NCBI GenBank assembly: GCA_019916065.1
Contig: CM034233.1
Coordinates: 3,351,501-3,415,500, forward strand
Origin: Vitellaria paradoxa
Lineage: Eukaryota > Streptophyta > Magnoliopsida > Ericales > Sapotaceae
Length of the DNA stretch: 64,000 nucleotides
Direction of reading: 5' to 3'
Of the stretch, positions 59,216 to 64,000 are shown piece after piece; within the stretch, counting starts at the first letter, position 1, and the number at the start of each line of letters is the position of its first letter. The notes under the pieces were generated by a model. It was not told the DNA's origin. It worked only from the letters and a program-made list of their open reading frames with translations, and did no database searches. The translations under genes were made by a program, and so were the position numbers.

Positions 59216-60770
59216 TCTCACAAATGTTGATTAAATTAACAGTTAAAAAAAAAAAGTCTCGTTAATTTGTATTTGATTCCAATGACATCATACTGAATGA
59301 GATTGATTTTATTATTATTATTATTATTATTATTGTTATTATTATTATTATATAAGGCTTGCTGGTTGCCGCCTTGCTCCAACGGCAAGAATTAAAACAT
59401 TGTTTCCAAGTTTGGTCAATCTTCTTTTTTTTTTTTTTTTCAGAGACTAGAACTCCGCCACAAAACAAAAACATCATTTTCAGTGTGCGATACGGACGGC
59501 ACGGTCGTTTTATTTTTCTTGTAATGAGTGGCTGCCAACTGGTACTTCTTCATGCCAGCTCATGTAAACGCCGGTGAAAACCGTTAGCTTATAAACTGGG
59601 ACTGATTGTGACAATTGCAAGTACGCGTCTTATGCCAACGTATCTGCTTAACGAATAAATTCAAATTAGAATTCCCATAATATATAAATATATATAATCA
59701 TTACTAATATTTGTGCGAAAGGATTTAATTAATAATCTAAATTTTGTCATTTTTCCTCCATGGAAACTTCTTAACCATACATGTCATGGCAAGCCATTAA
59801 AGGCGCACATTGTGGTTTTGTTGCTCGTTTCGGACTAAATTGTTATATTTGTTCAGGGATGGAGTAAAAAAATTTAGGCACCGTTTGGTTTGTAAATAAA
59901 TAATAAAAAATTTTATAAATCTCTGTAATTTTATATCACATTAATTTTTTTCTTTTACTGCATACATTATAAATTCTCAATTTATCTTATTTTTTTTACT
60001 CCAAACACAAACTTAATGAGAAAAGCGAACCAATGAGAAATAGGACTAGAAATGAGCCAAATTTTCTTTGAATTGTCGGTTTATGCACTTGACGAGTTCA
60101 CATGGAGGTATGACTAATTTAAGATCAAGTTTGTGTTTAAACTTTAAAACAAAATCAACTCGAAAACTCTCTAACAATTCAATAAAATTAATATTATATG
60201 TATTTTATAATATTTTAGATTAAAACGTTATCATTTTGATTTAATCTAATTATTAGTGAACCAATCTCATGTTTAAATTCTTCATCTTCAAATTTATATA
60301 TATATATATATATTCAAATAATCTAAAACTCAGCGTGACTTAGCTTGAGTCTACCCTAGTGGAAGGAAAAATACTTTGGAGGGAAAGGGAGATAAACCTC
60401 TTATGTTTAAATTAAAAAAAAATTAAAAATACAAAACCTTTAATAAGATGGGATTGGCTTTATATGTAATTCGATTCCTTACATTTGATCATATATATTT
60501 AGTTAAATTAAAAGAATTCTAACAACTATTTGTTCGCAACTAATCGATCAATTTGTATAATTTTTATACAAATCAACGACTGAAACTGACTGTAACAAAA
60601 TTCAAATTCAAATCATACTCCAAAATTAGTTGGATTAGTAAAAATAATAAATAAATAATGGAATTGAAATCGTATATACTACTAGAGAACAGCGTGTGTA
60701 TTACTTTTAGCTTTTTGTAAAGTAATTACGTATGACAAAGACATTGATAAAGCCTCGCTACATTTTTTAG
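59216..60770. other. Intergenic, nothing coding recognised
   Basis: AT-rich DNA with an ATT microsatellite (59308-59350), a MITE-like segment (59876-60016, caccgtttggttt... to ...ccaaacacaaac) and a TA run at 60296. No gene was identified. Confidence 0.55.
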
Positions 60771-60775
60771 TAGTG

Positions 60776-60785
60776 TATATAAAAG
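60776..60785 (+). promoter_or_regulatory. TATA box upstream of small ORF
   Basis: The sequence tatataaaag is a canonical plant TATA box, 228 bp before the ATG at 61004. A CA microsatellite (60917-60952) lies in the presumed leader, and ctaatttgcag at 60972-60983 looks like a 3' splice site, so the leader may hold an intron. Confidence 0.45.
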
Positions 60786-61003
60786 ACAAACTAAGCCAAT
60801 ATGCTTGGAATTGTATCTATGTCTGTACAGCTGTCTCTCTTTCTATTATGAATATAACTTAAAAATATTTTTATCTCTATCTCTAGTAGTTCTTGCTTAT
60901 TATTTCCCCACTATTACACACACAAACACACACACTCACACACACACACACAAGTCACACACATCTATATCTCTAATTTGCAGGGATCGAGGAAGGAAAA
61001 AAT

Positions 61004-61180
61004 ATGGTGAAATGCAATTCGTATGGGTTCAGATATGAGAAGAAGAACAAGGTCCGCAAATTGCACGCAGTCAGAGGGAGAATCAAGCGACAGATCTTTA
61101 CTACTATCATATATGGAATTAACCAGACAACAAAAAAGTTGCTGAAGCTTTTCCTCTGCAACCGCAAAGAAATCCAGTAA
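61004..61180 (+). CDS. Candidate small basic protein, 58 residues, unrecognised
   Basis: This short frame starts MVKCNSYGFRYEKKNKVRKL and ends LKLFLCNRKEIQ. It is Lys/Arg-rich (about a third of residues basic), with one Cys near each end, no signal peptide and a hydrophobic patch around IFTTIIYG. It lies in the only stretch of the right part with a TATA box, a pyrimidine-rich leader and normal codon-like composition. I do not recognise a family. The basic, Cys-ending layout recalls small plant peptides such as DVL/ROT4, but the DVL core motif is absent. It may also be a chance frame. Confidence 0.4.
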   Translation: MVKCNSYGFRYEKKNKVRKLHAVRGRIKRQIFTTIIYGINQTTKKLLKLFLCNRKEIQ

Positions 61181-61235
61181 AGGAAGAAAGTGTTTGTGAT
61201 TGTACATGCATGCATGTCAATATATATACCTTTAC

Positions 61236-61248
<13 letters not shown>

Positions 61249-61271
<23 letters not shown>

Positions 61272-61272
61272 T
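61249..61272. repeat. GT microsatellite
   Basis: Twelve GT units (roughly) follow a TA stretch, about 70 bp behind the small ORF's stop. Confidence 0.9.
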
Positions 61273-61676
61273 CACGTATGTAATTATACAAATACTGTGA
61301 TACGTCTATCATATATGTTCACCTATGTGTATATGCATGTGTGATATATATCTTACCAGCGTGTTTACTTTTTCTACTTATTACATGATTTGCTTCTTCC
61401 CTTCTTTCTTTCTGTTTTTTGGTCTCGGGTTTGTGTAATTATCTTCTTCAAACGAACATACTCCGCAAATAAAATGAACTTATGCGTCTTGAAACGCATA
61501 AATTAATTGATCTTCGCAAATCCACGACTAGAATTATATATTCAGAAGCTGGGATCGATTCTAGAGGCGTGCCTTTTTCTATATTACAGTTTCTGAATGT
61601 GCCAATTAATGCAACTGAAACTGATCATCTTAAAAATTCAAGGCTTGACTTACAAAAGGCTCTGAGTTGGAGCCAA

Positions 61677-61838
61677 ATGATCCATATATTGGCTTGGTTA
61701 TGCAATAATTACGCTAAAATCCAAGAGAAATAGTGTGTCTGTGTGTGCGCGCGTTGAGAGAGAGAGAGAGAGCAAATTGATCCATATGTTGTAGCTTGGT
61801 TATGCAATAATTACGCTAAAATCCAAGAGAGAAAAAGG
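61677..61838. repeat. Tandem duplication of a ~55 bp segment
   Basis: The sequence tgatccatat..ttggcttggttatgc..aataattacgctaaaatccaagaga occurs at 61678-61732 and again at 61781-61834, separated by a GT/GA-rich spacer. A third partial copy (aaatccaagagaggaaaag) starts at 61862. The units differ at a few positions. Confidence 0.85.
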
Positions 61839-61920
61839 TGGGGATGTGTGCGCGCGCTGTGAAATCCAAGAGAGGAAAAGGCAAGTGTGTTATGTGTGTG
61901 AGGGAGAGGGAGAGACTTTG

Positions 61921-62395
61921 AGGGTATTTGGTAGGTAAAAATAGTTCAATAAAATTATAAATATTTAATGTAAAATGATATGTAATTAAATTTGGTTGAA
62001 AAAATATAAAAAATTAATAAAAGTTAGAGGTTTAAGGGGGTTGTAATGAAAAAATCCACTATAGGAGTTACAATGAAAGATGAAAGACTAATATTTGTTT
62101 ACACTTAATTCAATGGTTCTAATTTATTTTAATTAAAATTATTTTCAAAATAAAAATAAAAGTTTAAAAATTGTTTATTTTAATTAAAATTATTTTCAAA
62201 ATAAAAATAAAAATTTAAAATTTTAATTGGACCACAATTAATGTGGAATGTCAAAGGTCACCTATCATTAAAATGCAAATAAATCTCAGCCGTTTATTTT
62301 TTCACTACAACCTCTACAGTATATTTTTTCACTACAATTCCCTAGAACTCAAAAGTTAGTGAATTTTGGTTGATTCTAATAAACCAAACACCCTT
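61921..62395. mobile_element. MITE-like element with AGGGTRTTTGGT ends
   Basis: Ends agggtatttggtaggt and accaaacaccctt are inverted repeats of about 12 bp. Inside is a nearly perfect ~51 bp tandem repeat (tttattttaattaaaattat... at 62122 and 62173). No coding capacity was seen and no target duplication could be fixed. Confidence 0.55.
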
Positions 62396-62424
62396 GTGAG
62401 TTTAGACTTGTACTAGTGATAAAG

Positions 62425-62640
62425 CTCTTCAATCACAACTTGAGAATTAAGAATTTGAATCCTGAAATTAATTTTTGAATAAAATTATTCTATTATAATT
62501 TGAGTTAAGAATCCTGAAATTAATTTTCAAATAAAATTATTTCGTTTACATTTTAAGAGTTAAGAGTTGAACCTTGAAATTAATTTTTGAATAATAGAAC
62601 TTGAGGGTTAAAAATTTGAACACTTGAATCATTCGAATAG
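62425..62640. repeat. Degenerate tandem repeats
   Basis: About three to four units of 55-65 bp share the motif gagttaagaatcctgaaattaa and ttttgaataaaattatt. Function unknown. Confidence 0.6.
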
Positions 62641-64000
62641 GAGAATCGGCCTCCATATGTGCTAAAAAAAAAAAAAGGTTTACCTGCATTTTCATCCTCC
62701 CTTGATACACACTAAGGAGGTATTTTAAATGATAAAAAGTGAGATAATTTAAATAATTGGTGAGTCATAATTTATGCAGTGAGATAAAAAGTGAATAATT
62801 TTTTAAAAATTTTAGAATTTTGTAATGTTTTTCAGTGCGGTAAACGTACACTAAATTATACTTTTATAAGACGTAAGTGCAATTAAGATTGGGCGATGAT
62901 AATACCAGATCATATTGTAAATGTCAGAGTATAATTAATACATTACAATGGTAAATATATAGAGAGTGCATTAAATGTACTCTGTCATTAATAATATTTA
63001 CTCTGACATTATCACTACCCTTAAAGTTTCATCCAAAAGGTTCAAATTAAGGTTTGGTTTGGAAAAAAAAAAAAATAAATTTCTTTTTAGCTTATTTTTC
63101 TCTTATATGGCTTTTTTAATTAATTTTTTAATATTTTTCAGGCATGTTATTCCATTCATTAAAAAAATTAAAAAATAGAAAAATTCACGTACGTGTACAA
63201 GAATTAATTTTTTTAGATAAAATAACATTTTTTAACTTGTATGTGAATTTTTAATTATTTTTGTAATTTTTCTATGAATGCGAATAAAATGCCTAAAATT
63301 ATATATCAAAAATCAAATTTTGGAAAAAAAAATAAACTAAAAAAAATAATTAAACAAGCTTAATCCATTTGAGATATCCAAATACAATTATACTAGTTAA
63401 GGACTTGAACGGACTGGTTTCTAGAGAGAAAAAAGAGTTATAAATTTGTTAAAATTGTGTTAGGATTAACAATTATATTTAATAAGAGAGTAAAATGACC
63501 TAAATGAAAAATGGAAAATTAAAAAAAACATAAAATTCAAAATATATACCTTTATCTAAATGGATTTAAAATATAAAAATAAAAATCATTCATCAATATA
63601 CTAATTTTTTAACTCAATTAATTTTAGTTCATTAAATTTTTTGATATTTTCTTTATATATTCTATTACAACCTAAACAAGAGGAAATTTGAATTCTAATC
63701 CATTTCACTTTTTTGGTGACAAATTTTTGATCTAAACACGGTTCAAGTGAATATAATTGAGGCTTTCAACTTTCATTAAAAAATTAAGTTTTCAAATATT
63801 GAAATTGTTGTGAAGAGAGAGAGAGGGGAAAAATAAGAGGAAAAAAGAAGAAGAAAACTTGATGAATATGGAATAAAATAATAAACATAAAAAGAAAAAT
63901 AATTAGGAAAATATATTTGATCTTTATCTGAATGAATTAAAAATATAATAAAATAAAATAAATTATCAATATAATAATGTTTTAATTTAGTTATTTTTTA
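62641..64000. other. Right end, AT-rich, no gene
   Basis: It contains a small MITE of the 5876 family at 62708-62853 (ggaggtattttaaatgat to gtgcggtaaacgtacact). Beyond that there are only low-complexity A/T stretches. No gene or RNA was recognised. Confidence 0.55.

Noticed and set aside
61482..61733. 83-codon frame after the small ORF
   Set aside because: Its 3' part lies in a tandemly duplicated segment whose second copy is not open; no family was recognised.

Overview
The window looks like nuclear DNA of a dicot, probably woody: very AT-rich, intron-bearing genes with GT/AG splice sites, plant-only gene families (wall-associated kinases, a Golgi PMT-type methyltransferase), Ty1/copia elements primed by initiator-Met tRNA, a tRNA-derived SINE, and many Tourist-like and hAT-like MITEs. 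No CRISPR array, rRNA gene or functional tRNA gene was seen.

Left and centre (1-48.5 kb) form a segmental duplication. Its unit is a wall-associated-kinase-like gene (WAK; + strand; exons: galacturonan-binding, EGF, TM+kinase) facing, tail to tail, a putative pectin methyltransferase of the PMT26 type (- strand). Unit C (33.8-46.9 kb) is the most complete: WAK-C is full length but has two 1-nt frameshifts, and the PMT gene has 8 exons that splice in frame to 818 residues. Unit A (0.4-9.2 kb) has a frameshifted WAK pseudogene and only PMT exons 6-8. Unit B (9.2-29.0 kb) begins with the last bases of WAK exon 1. It is split by a complete copia element in its intron, a chimeric LTR element in its kinase exon (itself hit by a hAT-like element), and a gag-only LTR element further along the same exon. 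Its PMT part is deleted.

Between B and C (29.1-33.8 kb) lies a large imperfect inverted repeat (arms about 0.4 kb, core about 1 kb). Its left arm is interrupted by a 1.49 kb solo LTR carrying about ten GGGCGCCCA-type motifs. Tourist-like MITEs follow.

The right part (48.6-64 kb) is mostly gene-free and AT-rich. It holds a SINE, an AT minisatellite, MITEs, a second gag-type LTR element nested in an inverted-repeat element, and one candidate small-peptide gene near 61.0 kb with a TATA box.

The two recognisable gene families share a cell-wall theme: PMTs are thought to methyl-esterify homogalacturonan in the Golgi, and WAKs bind pectin at the plasma membrane. Most other structure is transposon nesting and decay.
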